From: Vibrio intestinalis
GTDB taxonomy: Bacteria > Pseudomonadota > Gammaproteobacteria > Enterobacterales > Vibrionaceae
Length of the DNA: 64,000 nt
Assembly: GCF_025195085.2 (NCBI RefSeq)
Contig: NZ_JANAVY020000001.1
Location: 248,001-312,000, forward strand
Direction: 5' to 3'
Shown here: in pieces, positions 54,428-63,386 of the stretch
Layout of the letters: the number at the start of each line of letters is the position of its first letter
Numbering within the stretch: the stretch's first letter is position 1
Notes under the pieces: generated by a model
The model's input: the letters and a program-made list of their open reading frames with translations, nothing else
What the model was told of the DNA's origin: nothing
The model's database searches: none
Made by a program: the position numbers and the translations under genes

Positions 54428-55144
54428 ATGCCAATCACCATCATCGGTCACCGAGGCATCGCGGGACATTACCCGGAAAATACCCTAGTGAGTATCCAAG
54501 CCGCTATCGAGCTTGGTTTAGAGTGGGTGGAATTTGATGTACAACCTACTAAAGATGGTCACCTTGTGGTTTGCCATGACCATACCATTGATCGCTGTAG
54601 CAACGGTTTTGGCCGCGTCGATAGCTACACTTTAGAACAACTACAGCAATTTGATTTTGGCGGCTGGTTTGCGCCAAAATTCAATTTACAGCCAATCCTT
54701 ACCCTCGACCAACTGCTCTCATTCACTCAGCCACTTACTATAAAGCTCAATATTGAGGTCAAGCTCGATACCCAGCAGTACATCGAAGTGGCCACACAGT
54801 TAAAGCAGTTACTGGAGAAACACGCTTTCCCCACAGAGCGCGTCGTTATCTCGAGCTTTAGCCACAACATGTTACGCGCGATTCGCCAATGTGAGATTCA
54901 ATATCCCATCGCGGTTCTTAGCGATAAGTTAAATGATCAAGACATAAAACTGGCCGAAGAGATAAAAGCGGTTGGCTGCAACTTGGATATCGCCCATCTA
55001 AAAGAAGAGCACATTAAACAGCTACACAAAAGCGGTTATAAGGTTTGGAGCTACACCATCAACCAACCAGATCAGATAGCGCAACTTCCTAGCCTTGACG
55101 GTATTTTTAGTGACTTTCCGCAGCGCTTCCTAACGGAGAGCTAA
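54428..55144 (+). CDS. ugpQ: Cytoplasmic glycerophosphodiester phosphodiesterase (UgpQ/GlpQ family)
   Basis: 238 residues without signal peptide. GDPD motifs: IGHRGIAGHYPENT (catalytic His, Glu), VEFDVQPTKDGHLVVCHD (metal-binding Glu/Asp and second His), INIEVK-like LNIEVKLD, and the C-terminal VWSYTINQPDQ. It hydrolyses glycerophosphodiesters to glycerol-3-phosphate and an alcohol. The missing signal peptide and size favour UgpQ over periplasmic GlpQ. GGAGCG precedes the ATG. A 14-bp inverted repeat follows the stop. Confidence 0.9.
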   Translation: MPITIIGHRGIAGHYPENTLVSIQAAIELGLEWVEFDVQPTKDGHLVVCHDHTIDRCSNGFGRVDSYTLEQLQQFDFGGWFAPKFNLQPILTLDQLLSFTQPLTIKLNIEVKLDTQQYIEVATQLKQLLEKHAFPTERVVISSFSHNMLRAIRQCEIQYPIAVLSDKLNDQDIKLAEEIKAVGCNLDIAHLKEEHIKQLHKSGYKVWSYTINQPDQIAQLPSLDGIFSDFPQRFLTES

Positions 55145-55149
55145 TCACA

Positions 55150-55194
55150 TACACCACTGTATAACGCGACGAATACTGGATATACAGTGGTGTA
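55150..55194. repeat. Perfect 14-bp inverted repeat downstream of ugpQ
   Basis: TACACCACTGTATA (55150-55163) and TATACAGTGGTGTA (55181-55194) around a 17-base spacer, 5 bases past the ugpQ stop. No T-run follows. It may be an RNA hairpin ending ugpQ mRNA or a regulatory site. Confidence 0.75.
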
Positions 55195-55352
55195 GCCTCA
55201 CTTACAGTAATCCATCTTCTATTTACTCTCTCGAACCTTCATCAAGTTCAAATCAATAAAAATCAAACACTTAGCCAAGACGCCATCAATCTAAAACAAA
55301 AACATGCTGAATTAATGCACAAAAGTCTTGATCTCTACCTTAAATAAAACTA

Positions 55353-55368
55353 CTGTATACACATACAG
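55353..55368 (+). promoter_or_regulatory. LexA (SOS) box of the sulA-like gene
   Basis: CTGTATACACATACAG fits the consensus CTGT-N8-ACAG exactly and lies 23 bases before the start codon. It overlaps a plausible -10 (TACTGT) with TTGATC as -35 at 16-base spacing, so LexA would block the promoter. Confidence 0.92.
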
Positions 55369-55391
55369 CATGTATATAAGGACAGTTAATT

Positions 55392-55781
55392 ATGATTCAG
55401 GCACATACTCAATCTTTCTCAAAATACAATGTACTCGCACGACCAACGTCTCCTATGAACATTGATAACGATACCCTGAATCGTTTAGCTGGCCTTTCAC
55501 TACAAAGTCAGTGGATTTTCTTTACCGCTCAATGCCCTCGTCCCGATTTTGCGCAGTTCTCAGCATCAAACGTTAGCTGTAAAAAAATCATTCAGCTTAA
55601 AGATTCTAATATTCAATCTGAGCTGGAAATCGTAATGAAGGCGATTAAATCAGGCAACGCGAGCGCGGTTGTTGCATCCAATGCCATTAACCCATTGAAC
55701 CAACATCTACTGACGGATTTAGCACACCAACATAATTGCGAAGTGTTTTTTGTTGAGGGCAGAGTGAACCAGTACCATTAA
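55392..55781 (+). CDS. sulA: SulA-like SOS cell-division inhibitor
   Basis: 129 residues, shorter than E. coli SulA (169). Similarity covers the FtsZ-binding core and end: LSLQSQWIFFTAQCP against QSRWQLWLTPQ, VMKAIKSGNASAVVAS against MVRALRTGNYSVVIG, and the terminal VNQYH against SNLYH. SulA blocks FtsZ polymerisation during the SOS response, and the tail is recognised by Lon. The perfect LexA box upstream strongly supports the call, since the protein similarity alone is moderate. AAGGA ribosome site nine bases before the ATG. Confidence 0.88.
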   Translation: MIQAHTQSFSKYNVLARPTSPMNIDNDTLNRLAGLSLQSQWIFFTAQCPRPDFAQFSASNVSCKKIIQLKDSNIQSELEIVMKAIKSGNASAVVASNAINPLNQHLLTDLAHQHNCEVFFVEGRVNQYH

Positions 55782-55802
55782 TAAGCTCAGCAATACGTCT
55801 TT

Positions 55803-55828
55803 TAGCCTCTCTTTCGGGAGGCTTTTCT
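55803..55828 (+). terminator. Terminator after sulA
   Basis: Stem AGCCTCTC / GGGAGGCT (one T-G pair) around TTTC, then TTTCTTT. Confidence 0.85.
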
Positions 55829-55855
55829 TTGGTCATTCATCCAATTTGAAAAAAT

Positions 55856-55873
55856 AAAGCAAACGTTTGCTTT
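55856..55873. promoter_or_regulatory. PurR operator upstream of purC
   Basis: A perfect 18-bp palindrome AAAGCAAACGTTTGCTTT matching the PurR consensus ACGCAAACGTTTGCGT at its core, 80 bases before purC. It implies purine repression. Confidence 0.92.
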
Positions 55874-55953
55874 TTATCTGGAACACTCTTCTACTTCTGG
55901 TATCATGCGACTCAAATCTGTTATCACTTTCATGTAAACGATAGGAATATCTC

Positions 55954-57057
55954 ATGAGTCTCGCTGATCAAGTCCTCGCCGTTAATGACGACCTACCTAT
56001 TCGCACCGATAAGCCTGTTCACAGTGGCAAAGTTCGCTCTGTATACTGGTTAACTGAGCAAGATAGCCAACGCCTAATTAAAGAAAAAGGCTACGATGTT
56101 GCACCAGATGCGCCGCTTGCAATCATGATTATCAGCGACCGCATTTCTGCGTTTGACTGCATTTGGCACGGACAAGGTGGCTTAAAAGGCGTTCCAGGGA
56201 AAGGCGCTGCACTTAATGCCATCTCTAATCACTGGTTTAAGCTATTTAAAGACAATGGCCTTGCCGATAGCCACATTCTTGATATCCCTCACCCGCTGGT
56301 TTGGATCGTTCAAAAAGCGAAGCCAATCATGATTGAAGCTATTTGCCGTAAGTACATCACAGGCTCAATGTGGCGTGCATACAGCAAGGGCGAGCGCGAA
56401 TTCTGCGGTATTGAACTGCCAGAAGGTCTTGAGAAAGATAAAGCGCTACCAGATCTACTGATGACGCCGTCAACAAAAGGCATTCTAAAAGGCATTCCGG
56501 GTGTTCCTGAAGCGGATGATGTCAACATCACACGTAAGAACATTGAAGATAACTTCGCCGCCTTCAACTTCACTAAACAAGAAGACATCGCCAATTACGA
56601 AAAACTGCTTCGTGAAGGCTTTGGAGTTATCAGTGATGCGCTAGCGAAAGTAGAGCAAATCTTCGTCGATACCAAATTCGAGTTTGGCTATGTCAATGAC
56701 GCGGCAGGCAATGAAAAGCTGATTTACATGGATGAAGTAGGTACGCCTGATTCATCACGTATTTGGGACGAGAAAGAGTATCAGAAAGGCAATATCGTCG
56801 AGAACTCGAAAGAAGGCTTCCGTCAGTTCCTGCTTAACCACTTCCCAGATCCAGATATCTTGTTAAACAAAGACCGTATGCCAGAACGTGAAGCGCTTGC
56901 GCGTGACAATGAACTGCCTTTAGAAGCATTAATGGATATCTCTAAGACCTATACTGGTATTGCTGAAAAGATCACAGGTAAAGCAATTCATCTGAGTGAT
57001 AACCCAAAGCAAGAGATCATCGATATTCTTGCTCAAGAATACGGTCTCATTGACTAG
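55954..57057 (+). CDS. purC: Phosphoribosylaminoimidazole-succinocarboxamide (SAICAR) synthase
   Basis: 367 residues, the long form of the enzyme found in vibrios and some other bacteria rather than the 237-residue E. coli type. Motifs: [11 protein letters not shown] (nucleotide loop), [35 protein letters not shown], and [17 protein letters not shown] in pieces. It ligates aspartate to CAIR in purine synthesis, using ATP. A perfect PurR box lies upstream and a bidirectional terminator downstream. Confidence 0.95.
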   Translation: MSLADQVLAVNDDLPIRTDKPVHSGKVRSVYWLTEQDSQRLIKEKGYDVAPDAPLAIMIISDRISAFDCIWHGQGGLKGVPGKGAALNAISNHWFKLFKDNGLADSHILDIPHPLVWIVQKAKPIMIEAICRKYITGSMWRAYSKGEREFCGIELPEGLEKDKALPDLLMTPSTKGILKGIPGVPEADDVNITRKNIEDNFAAFNFTKQEDIANYEKLLREGFGVISDALAKVEQIFVDTKFEFGYVNDAAGNEKLIYMDEVGTPDSSRIWDEKEYQKGNIVENSKEGFRQFLLNHFPDPDILLNKDRMPEREALARDNELPLEALMDISKTYTGIAEKITGKAIHLSDNPKQEIIDILAQEYGLID

Positions 57058-57078
57058 ATTTTTTGCGTAGCAAAAAGT

Positions 57079-57110
57079 AAAAAGCCTTCACATGCGTGAA
57101 GGCTTTTTCT
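57079..57110. terminator. Bidirectional terminator after purC
   Basis: Stem AAAGCCTTCAC / GTGAAGGCTTT with loop ATGC, T-run on plus and minus; it lies between convergent genes. Confidence 0.92.
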
Positions 57111-57111
57111 T

Positions 57112-57573
57112 TTAAATCCAACGACGTACTCGCTGCTTATAATCTAAATACTCTGCACCAAATAGATTTTCTAACGCCCTTTCTTCAGGCTCGATTTGAA
57201 ACCTATTCATATAAACAATAAACAACAGCGGCATAGCAAAACAGATGATGTTTTGCTGCCAATAAGCCAAGCCAAACAGCACCATCACTAAGCCCAGATA
57301 CATCGGATTGCGGGTATAAGCAAATATGCCCGAATCTACCACTGTAGTGGCTTGCTCTACTTTAACAGGATTCACTGTTGTCTTCGCTTTACGAAACTCA
57401 AACACGCCAGAGAGGCCAATCACAGTGGCGATAAGCACCACCAGCGTAAAGATAACGATTGGCAGAGGTAAACTCACTTCAAAACCCATTAGCACGTGGT
57501 CAAGCTTCACCATTGCTAGCGCCAATATTAAGAACAGCGCAACGGGTGGAATTTTTCGTTCCAAAAACGTCAT
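57112..57573 (-). CDS. Isoprenylcysteine carboxyl methyltransferase-like membrane protein
   Basis: 153 residues from the ATG at 57573 (GAGG eight bases upstream). Four or five transmembrane helices. The C-terminal SAM-binding signature of the ICMT/PEMT family is present: YTRNPMYLGLVMVLFG and EPEERALENLFGAEYLDYKQRVRRW in pieces (FGAEYLDYKQ). Bacterial members methylate unknown, probably lipid-like, acceptors in the inner membrane. Convergent with purC. The acceptor cannot be read from sequence. Confidence 0.85.
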   Translation of the reverse strand: MTFLERKIPPVALFLILALAMVKLDHVLMGFEVSLPLPIVIFTLVVLIATVIGLSGVFEFRKAKTTVNPVKVEQATTVVDSGIFAYTRNPMYLGLVMVLFGLAYWQQNIICFAMPLLFIVYMNRFQIEPEERALENLFGAEYLDYKQRVRRWI

Positions 57574-57653
57574 CAAGCCAACCTCTTTCTTAAGTCATTC
57601 TCTTTAGTATAAGCGGGCAATGCCCGCCTTGTGGTAAAAGTCGATAGACTCAA

Positions 57654-60600
57654 CTACATGATTTCCAGCAACGCCTGTAATGGGTGCTTTGTTTTGACGT
57701 GTTCAAAACGCTTCACTTGGCTTCGACATGAGTAGCCCGTCACCAAGCAACGCTCCGCGGGTAACTCTTCCAATCGGGGTTTCCAACTTAAATTGAAGAT
57801 GTCTTTCGACATTTGCAGCTTATCCACCTCATGACCAAATGTACCAGCCATGCCACAACACCCAACGGGGACAGTGGTTAACTGAGCACCAAAGTGAGTA
57901 AATATAGCGCCCCACTCTTTTTCCGCATTAGGCATTTTAGTTTTCTCGGTGCAGTGAGCCAGTAAATACCACGGTTCACGAGCCTCAGATTGCGCTTGAT
58001 TAAACTGTTCTAATCTGGGGATTAACCACTCATGTACCGTTAGTACTTCAAAGTCGCCACGTTTGTTGCCCAACACCTCTGCATACTCGTCGCGATAACA
58101 GAGCACCAACGCAGGATCGACACCCACCATTGGAATATTCAGATCTGCCACTTGCTGCAGGAACATCGCTGTACTGTGAGCACTTTTCGAAAACTTATGT
58201 AAAAAGCCCTTAATGTGCTGCGCTTTACCGTTAGGTTTAAAAGGCAGCAGAATCGGTGTTTTGCCCAGTTTTTCAATCAGTTTGACAAAGTCTTCAACGA
58301 CATCTGCGTCGTAGTAACTGGTGAACGGGTCTTGCACTACTAAAACGTGGTTAGCTTTATCTTCGCGAGAGAGCGCAGCAAGCTCTTGCAAATCAAACTG
58401 CTTAAGCTGATTAACTCGTTTTTTCAGCGTCGGTACAGACATTAAAGGCGCATCAATATAACCCACCGAGGCGGCGGTCAGATCTTGTACCCATTTCTGC
58501 TTAAGCACCGCATTAACGATCGTTGGCGCTTTTGCCATTAGCGGCAACATAGTTTCGATGTTGGCCACCAAATAATCCTTCGCAGGACGCTGATAACGAG
58601 TGTAGTAAATGTTTAAGAATCTGGAACGGAAGCTAGGGACATCAACCTTAATCGGGCACTGACTGGCACACGCTTTACAGGCAAGACAGCCATTCATCGC
58701 CTCGTAGACTTCATGAGAGAAATCGTACTCTTTACTTTTGTTGAATGAATTACGGACTCGATCAAGCAACCCTTTAATCGAAGCGCTGTTTTCTAACGCT
58801 TGTTTTTCTAAATCTAGAATATCGACGCCTTGGTCCGTCAGTTGTCGCAACCACTCGCGCACTAAGCCAGCTCGCCCTTTTGGCGAATGGCGACGGTCGG
58901 CCAAAACTTTCATCGATGGACACATAGGTGACGCGGTATCGTAGTTAAAGCACAGGCCATTACCATTACATTCCATCGCCTGCTTAAAGCTATCACGCAC
59001 TTTTACGTCAATTTGGCGATCGTAAAATCCGCGCTTCGCATCCGTCACTTTCACCAATTGCTCATGGCTTTCCAGTGGCGTACATATTTTGCCCGGATTC
59101 ATTTTGTTTTGAGGGTCAAACGCGGACTTTACTCGGCGAAGTTCATTAAACAGCTCTTCACCAAAAAACTCTGGCCCATATTCACTGCGAAAACCTTTAC
59201 CGTGTTCACCCCACATCAAGCCGCCATACTTGGCGACCAAACGCACCACATCGTCTGAGATGTCATGCATTAACTTCTCTTGTTGAGGGTCACACAAGTC
59301 AAGCGCAGGGCGTACGTGTAAAACCCCGGCATCTACGTGGCCAAACATACCGTAATTCAGCTGCTTAGCATCTAATAGCTGACGAAACTCAACGATAAAA
59401 TCAGCCAAGTTTTCTGGTGGAACACAAGTATCTTCAGCAAAGGCGACCGGTTTTGCTCGGCCTTTTGCCGCACCGAGTAGACCTACCGCTTTCTTACGCA
59501 TACCGTAGATTTTGCCAATGCTAGCAACATCATTACAAACCTGATAGCCGATGATGCCCGCTTGCTCAGTCTCCAACATGGCATCAAGTTGCTGCGTCAT
59601 ATGATCAACTTGGCGCTGTACTTGTTGCTCATCTTGGCCTGCAAACTCGACCATATTGATGCCAAGCATCTCTTTACCGGGAACATCGGTCAGCAGATCA
59701 CTCACGGTATGCCAAACAATATCTTCTTTGGCTAAGTTAAGAACTTTAGAGTCAATGGTCTCGACCGACAGCGCATCAGCTTCAACCATGAATGGTGCAT
59801 TGCGCAAAGCGGAGTCAAAACTGTTGTATTTAACATTCACCAAGACGCGCGATTTAGGAATCTTGGTTAGGTTTAGTTTTGCCTCAGTGATAAAAGCTAA
59901 TGAACCTTCCGCGCCACAGAGCACTCGGGTCAAGTCGAATTGATCTGTCTCAGTATCTAATGCGTTTTTTAAATCGTAACCGGTCAAAAAGCGGTTAAGA
60001 GGTGGAAACTTCGCTTCAATTTGAGCGCGCTTTTCACGACAAACTTGTTCGGTTACCGTTAAGGCATTATGTGCGTACTGCCCCTGCTCTGGTAGGCCTT
60101 TAGATAAATCCGATTCAAGTACAGAACCATCAGAAAAAACCGCTTGTAGCGACAAAACGTGATCAGAGGTTTTGCCATATTTAAGCGAGCCTTGCCCCGA
60201 CGCGTCGGTATTAATCATACCGCCAAGCGTTGCACGGTTACTAGTTGAAAGCTCTGGCGAAAAGAAGTAACCATAAGGGCGCACCGCGTCATTGAGCTGG
60301 TCTTTAATGACACCGGTTTGAACCCGAACCCAGCCTTCTTGCTCGTTGATTTCGAGCACCTTATTCATGTGGCGAGAAAGATCGACCACCACACCCTGTG
60401 TTAAGGATTGGCCGTTCGTACCTGTACCGCCGCCACGAGGCGAAAACTTCACCCGCTCATAAGCAGGTTTAGTGCTGATTTTACCGATTAAGGCAACGTC
60501 TTCGGTGGATTTGGGATGAATCACGGCTTGCGGCAATAACTGATAAACACTGTTATCAGTTGCGACGGCAAGTCGGCTTGAATAGTGCGTTTCAACATCG

Positions 60601-60686
60601 CCGCTAAACCCTGCGGTTTGTAGCTCTTGTAAAAAGCTAACCACCACCGGATCGACATCTGGCTTTGAATGAAGTCTTGGTAACAT
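57654..60686 (-). CDS. ydiJ: YdiJ-type FAD/Fe-S dehydrogenase (D-2-hydroxyglutarate/D-lactate dehydrogenase family)
   Basis: 1010 residues from the ATG at 60686 (AGGAAG six bases upstream). FAD-binding PCMH domain (FSPRGGGTGTNGQSL, NRATLGGMINTDASGQGS in pieces); FAD-oxidase C domain (EDTCVPPE, GMFGHVDAGVLHVRPALD, GEHGKGFRSEY); a cysteine cluster CNGNGLC-MCPSMK; a ferredoxin-like CLACKACASQCPIKV; and CCG-type domain with VGCCGMAG and TGYSCRSQVKR. It is collinear with E. coli YdiJ, which oxidises D-2-hydroxyglutarate. Cytoplasmic or membrane-associated; electrons leave through the Fe-S centres. Confidence 0.93.
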   Translation of the reverse strand: MLPRLHSKPDVDPVVVSFLQELQTAGFSGDVETHYSSRLAVATDNSVYQLLPQAVIHPKSTEDVALIGKISTKPAYERVKFSPRGGGTGTNGQSLTQGVVVDLSRHMNKVLEINEQEGWVRVQTGVIKDQLNDAVRPYGYFFSPELSTSNRATLGGMINTDASGQGSLKYGKTSDHVLSLQAVFSDGSVLESDLSKGLPEQGQYAHNALTVTEQVCREKRAQIEAKFPPLNRFLTGYDLKNALDTETDQFDLTRVLCGAEGSLAFITEAKLNLTKIPKSRVLVNVKYNSFDSALRNAPFMVEADALSVETIDSKVLNLAKEDIVWHTVSDLLTDVPGKEMLGINMVEFAGQDEQQVQRQVDHMTQQLDAMLETEQAGIIGYQVCNDVASIGKIYGMRKKAVGLLGAAKGRAKPVAFAEDTCVPPENLADFIVEFRQLLDAKQLNYGMFGHVDAGVLHVRPALDLCDPQQEKLMHDISDDVVRLVAKYGGLMWGEHGKGFRSEYGPEFFGEELFNELRRVKSAFDPQNKMNPGKICTPLESHEQLVKVTDAKRGFYDRQIDVKVRDSFKQAMECNGNGLCFNYDTASPMCPSMKVLADRRHSPKGRAGLVREWLRQLTDQGVDILDLEKQALENSASIKGLLDRVRNSFNKSKEYDFSHEVYEAMNGCLACKACASQCPIKVDVPSFRSRFLNIYYTRYQRPAKDYLVANIETMLPLMAKAPTIVNAVLKQKWVQDLTAASVGYIDAPLMSVPTLKKRVNQLKQFDLQELAALSREDKANHVLVVQDPFTSYYDADVVEDFVKLIEKLGKTPILLPFKPNGKAQHIKGFLHKFSKSAHSTAMFLQQVADLNIPMVGVDPALVLCYRDEYAEVLGNKRGDFEVLTVHEWLIPRLEQFNQAQSEAREPWYLLAHCTEKTKMPNAEKEWGAIFTHFGAQLTTVPVGCCGMAGTFGHEVDKLQMSKDIFNLSWKPRLEELPAERCLVTGYSCRSQVKRFEHVKTKHPLQALLEIM

Positions 60687-60986
60687 TTGCTTCCTGCCCC
60701 TACTACGCTGATCCATTCAGCATTGGGTTATTCTATTAATCTTTGAGTTTCGTCACTTTACAACATTTAAAAGGGTGATCAAAACAGATTTGCAATGCCA
60801 CAATAGAAATTATATTCGGATATTGGTCTTTAACTGGCGTGCCACGACTCTCTTATCTTGTCACCGCCGAGCGAACAATTTCAGAGAATTTCAGTTTGTC
60901 CTAGCCAAAACACTGAAATTCGAGCATTCTTTGTACTGAATATATTGAATGAATATTCCCAAACTTGGCTTTTTGAGCGACTACCA

Positions 60987-61673
60987 ATGAAAAAAAATAA
61001 AATCATCACTACTGAAGACATCCTTTTAAAACTTTGCCAATCAGTGTCGGGAGTTCTAACGTCAGCAACTGACTCTGATGTTTCTTACTCGGCGATGGTA
61101 CAAAAGATCAACAAAACCAGCCTAAAGCCAGACTTTGGTTGTTTTGTTCTGTTCGATGGCGGCTTCTCAGGCCTTGTCGTAATCAACTTCACCGCAAAAG
61201 CGGCACTAGAGCTATACCGCAACTACATGCGTAACATGGGCATGCCAGCAGAAGAACTTGCAATTGCTCACACCTCTGATGAAGTGGGTGATGTACTGGG
61301 TGAGCTAATGAACCAGTTAGTGGGCGATTTCACTAACAAGATCCGTAAAGAGCTACACACTCACATCACACAAAACCAGCCTAAGATGCTATCGCTAAAC
61401 AAACAGGTCATCCTGTCTGTTGATACCAACTTAGATCGCCCACAAGCGCGCCGTGTAACTTTCTCAACGGAAGGTGGCAACATCTTCTACCTAGAGCTTG
61501 CTATGGACAAAACTGAGTTCATCCAGTTAGAAGACTTTGAAGCGACTGAAGATGAAAACCCAGATGACATCCTTGAGCAAGCGCAGCAGAAGATGCGTGA
61601 AAAAGAGCAAGCTAGCGCAAGCGATAAGGGCAACAGCGACGCTGACGACCTACTTGACGAGCTAGGTATTTAA
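60987..61673 (+). CDS. DUF3334 family protein (CheX-like fold suspected)
   Basis: 228 residues from the ATG at 60987 (MKKNKIITTEDIL). The central part, FGCFVLFDGGFSGLVVINF, MGMPAEELAIAHTSDEVGDVLGELMNQLVGDF in pieces (DEVGDVLGELMNQ), looks like CheX/FliM-type phosphatase-fold proteins in which E-x2-D/N-x-N motifs lie on a helix. The acidic C-terminal tail ends DDLLDELGI. I place it in DUF3334 from memory. The open frame reaching back to 60858 is not family-like. Function is unknown; a chemotaxis or motility link is only suggested by the fold. Confidence 0.75.
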   Translation: MKKNKIITTEDILLKLCQSVSGVLTSATDSDVSYSAMVQKINKTSLKPDFGCFVLFDGGFSGLVVINFTAKAALELYRNYMRNMGMPAEELAIAHTSDEVGDVLGELMNQLVGDFTNKIRKELHTHITQNQPKMLSLNKQVILSVDTNLDRPQARRVTFSTEGGNIFYLELAMDKTEFIQLEDFEATEDENPDDILEQAQQKMREKEQASASDKGNSDADDLLDELGI

Positions 61674-61704
61674 TTTCAGCGTCTTACGCAAATCTTATCC
61701 AACC

Positions 61705-61733
61705 ACAATGCCCTCCTTAGCCGAGGGCATTGT
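61705..61733 (+). terminator. Terminator-like hairpin after DUF3334 gene
   Basis: Perfect 11-bp stem ACAATGCCCTC / GAGGGCATTGT with a 7-base loop; the following CATTTAT is a poor T-run. Confidence 0.7.
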
Positions 61734-61829
61734 CATTTATGCATTCTGATAGCGGGTAAAGTTGCGAGCGAGCATTAGAAAGAGGTAAAATAGCCGACTT
61801 TGCTAATTTCATGAGTTTTGCTGTCATCG

Positions 61830-62513
61830 ATGGATAAACAAAAAGCCCTCAAAAAAATCGCCAAATGCCTAGAGCTTGGCAATTCAGCTAACGTCAATGA
61901 AGCAGCGAATGCGATCAAAATGGCGCATCGCTTAATGCTCAAGTATGGCTTGGATAAAGATGACATCGAGTTCATCAAAATGGGCAAGACACAATCTACC
62001 CACTTACTTCCTGCCAATACCAGTTCTACTTTGCTGCGTATTATTCGCGGTATTAACACCAAATTTGGCGTAGAAGCGGTACTGCTTAACCACAAAGGTT
62101 TGAAACGCGTAGAATTTATTGGCGAAGCAGACCGCGCCATCTTCGCAGCGTTCGCATTTGATATCGTCTACCGTGAACTCAATGAACAAACGGGTAAATT
62201 CCGCAACAGTTTTGCCGGTTCAGGCACATCCAGCACTGAAGTAACGCGCCGCGTTAACTCATTTGTGTCTGGTTGGGTTGAAGGTGCACTAGAAAAGCTG
62301 CCTATCATTTCGCCTGACGAAGAATCGGCAAACAAAATCGAAGATTACATCGATAAAGAATTCAAAAATATCGACCGTGAAACCTTCAAACAGCAACTTC
62401 GTGAAGCGATGAAAAACCTCACCGACGACTACGAAGTGGGACTAAAGAAAGGCCGCACTGTCTCAGTTAGCCGCCCTATCGATGGTGCTCAAGCACCAAA
62501 AATGCTGCGCTGA
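61830..62513 (+). CDS. DUF2786 domain protein
   Basis: 227 residues from the ATG at 61830; a TTG four codons upstream is possible. The N-terminus MDKQKALKKIAKCLELGNSANVNEAANAIKMAHRLM (short motifs KIAKCLELGNS, NEAANAI) is the DUF2786 helical domain. The remainder is mixed alpha/beta with RVNSFVSGWVEG and a C-terminal GLKKGRTVSVSRP, matching the longer DUF2786/DUF7168-like proteins of bacteria and phages. No function is known; predicted cytoplasmic. Confidence 0.8.
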   Translation: MDKQKALKKIAKCLELGNSANVNEAANAIKMAHRLMLKYGLDKDDIEFIKMGKTQSTHLLPANTSSTLLRIIRGINTKFGVEAVLLNHKGLKRVEFIGEADRAIFAAFAFDIVYRELNEQTGKFRNSFAGSGTSSTEVTRRVNSFVSGWVEGALEKLPIISPDEESANKIEDYIDKEFKNIDRETFKQQLREAMKNLTDDYEVGLKKGRTVSVSRPIDGAQAPKMLR

Positions 62514-62650
62514 TTAACGGTTTTCTGAAGCTTGTGTTCATCACAAGTTAATCTTGTGTCAAATATAGTAAGAATAATTGACATAAAGAACGACATAAGG
62601 TTAATTGAAGCCTATTCCACCTAATTTGATATCACATGGAGAACATATCC

Positions 62651-63319
62651 GTGAAAAAAATGACTATTGCCCTAGCGATTGCTATCGCACTAACAGGCTG
62701 TCAGGCGACTCAACGTCAAAACGCAACGACCGGTGAAACGGAAACTAACTCTGCAACTAAAGGTGCACTTCTTGGTGCGATTGCAGGTGCAACGATTGGT
62801 CTTGCTACAGGTGATAACTCGAAAGAACGCGGTAAGCACGCTCTCATTGGCGCGGCAAGTGGCGCGGCAATCGGTGGCGGCGTGGGTTACTACTTTGACC
62901 AACAAGAAGCTGCTCTACGTAAAGAGCTAGTAAACTCGGGCGTACAAGTAGAACGTGTTGGCGAAAACCAACTGCTTCTTCGCCTTGAAAACGGTATCGG
63001 TTTTGCGTCAAGCAGCTACCAGCTTGACCCAAGCATCCACCGCACACTGCGCGGCGTAGCGCGCATCCTAGTAGAGTACCCAGATACTAGCCTAGTGATC
63101 GAAGGTCACACAGATAGCACTGGTGCAGACACTATGAACCAAACGCTTTCTGAGCAACGTGCTGAGTCTGTTCGTGGCTACCTAGTACAACAAGGCGTTG
63201 CAGCGGGCCGTGCTATTTCTCGTGGCTACGGTGAGCGTTACCCATTATGTACAAACGACACTCAAACAGGTCGTGCGTGTAACCGCCGAGTTGAAATTAA
63301 GATCCTACCTCTGAAATAA
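62651..63319 (+). CDS. OmpA-family lipoprotein with glycine-zipper segment
   Basis: 222 residues from the GTG at 62651, nine bases after GGAG; it then begins MKKMTIALAIAIALTGC with an intact lipobox. The ATG five codons upstream would put charged residues before the signal and is less likely. A glycine zipper follows (GALLGAIAGATIGLATGD and ALIGAASGAAIGGGVGYYF), then an OmpA C-terminal peptidoglycan-binding domain (LVIEGHTDSTG, LSEQRAESVRGYL, GYGERYP, RRVEIKI). It resembles E. coli YiaD. Probably an outer-membrane lipoprotein contacting peptidoglycan. Terminator downstream. Confidence 0.92.
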   Translation: MKKMTIALAIAIALTGCQATQRQNATTGETETNSATKGALLGAIAGATIGLATGDNSKERGKHALIGAASGAAIGGGVGYYFDQQEAALRKELVNSGVQVERVGENQLLLRLENGIGFASSSYQLDPSIHRTLRGVARILVEYPDTSLVIEGHTDSTGADTMNQTLSEQRAESVRGYLVQQGVAAGRAISRGYGERYPLCTNDTQTGRACNRRVEIKILPLK

Positions 63320-63336
63320 TAGGTAACCCGTCTTTC

Positions 63337-63370
63337 AAGCCGTTAGCTTTGATGAGTTAGCGGCTTTTTT
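63337..63370 (+). terminator. Terminator after OmpA-like lipoprotein gene
   Basis: Stem AAGCCG / CGGCTT extended by wobble pairs, with six T at the end. Confidence 0.85.
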
Positions 63371-63386
63371 ATTTTGGAGTTTGTTG

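Noticed and set aside
54280-54537. Plus-strand frame overlapping the ugpQ start
   Set aside because: Out of frame with the strongly supported GDPD protein, and its end is low-complexity His/Arg shadow.
55150-55194. Second LexA box
   Set aside because: CTGT and ACAG are 22 bases apart rather than 8; the real box is at 55353-55368.
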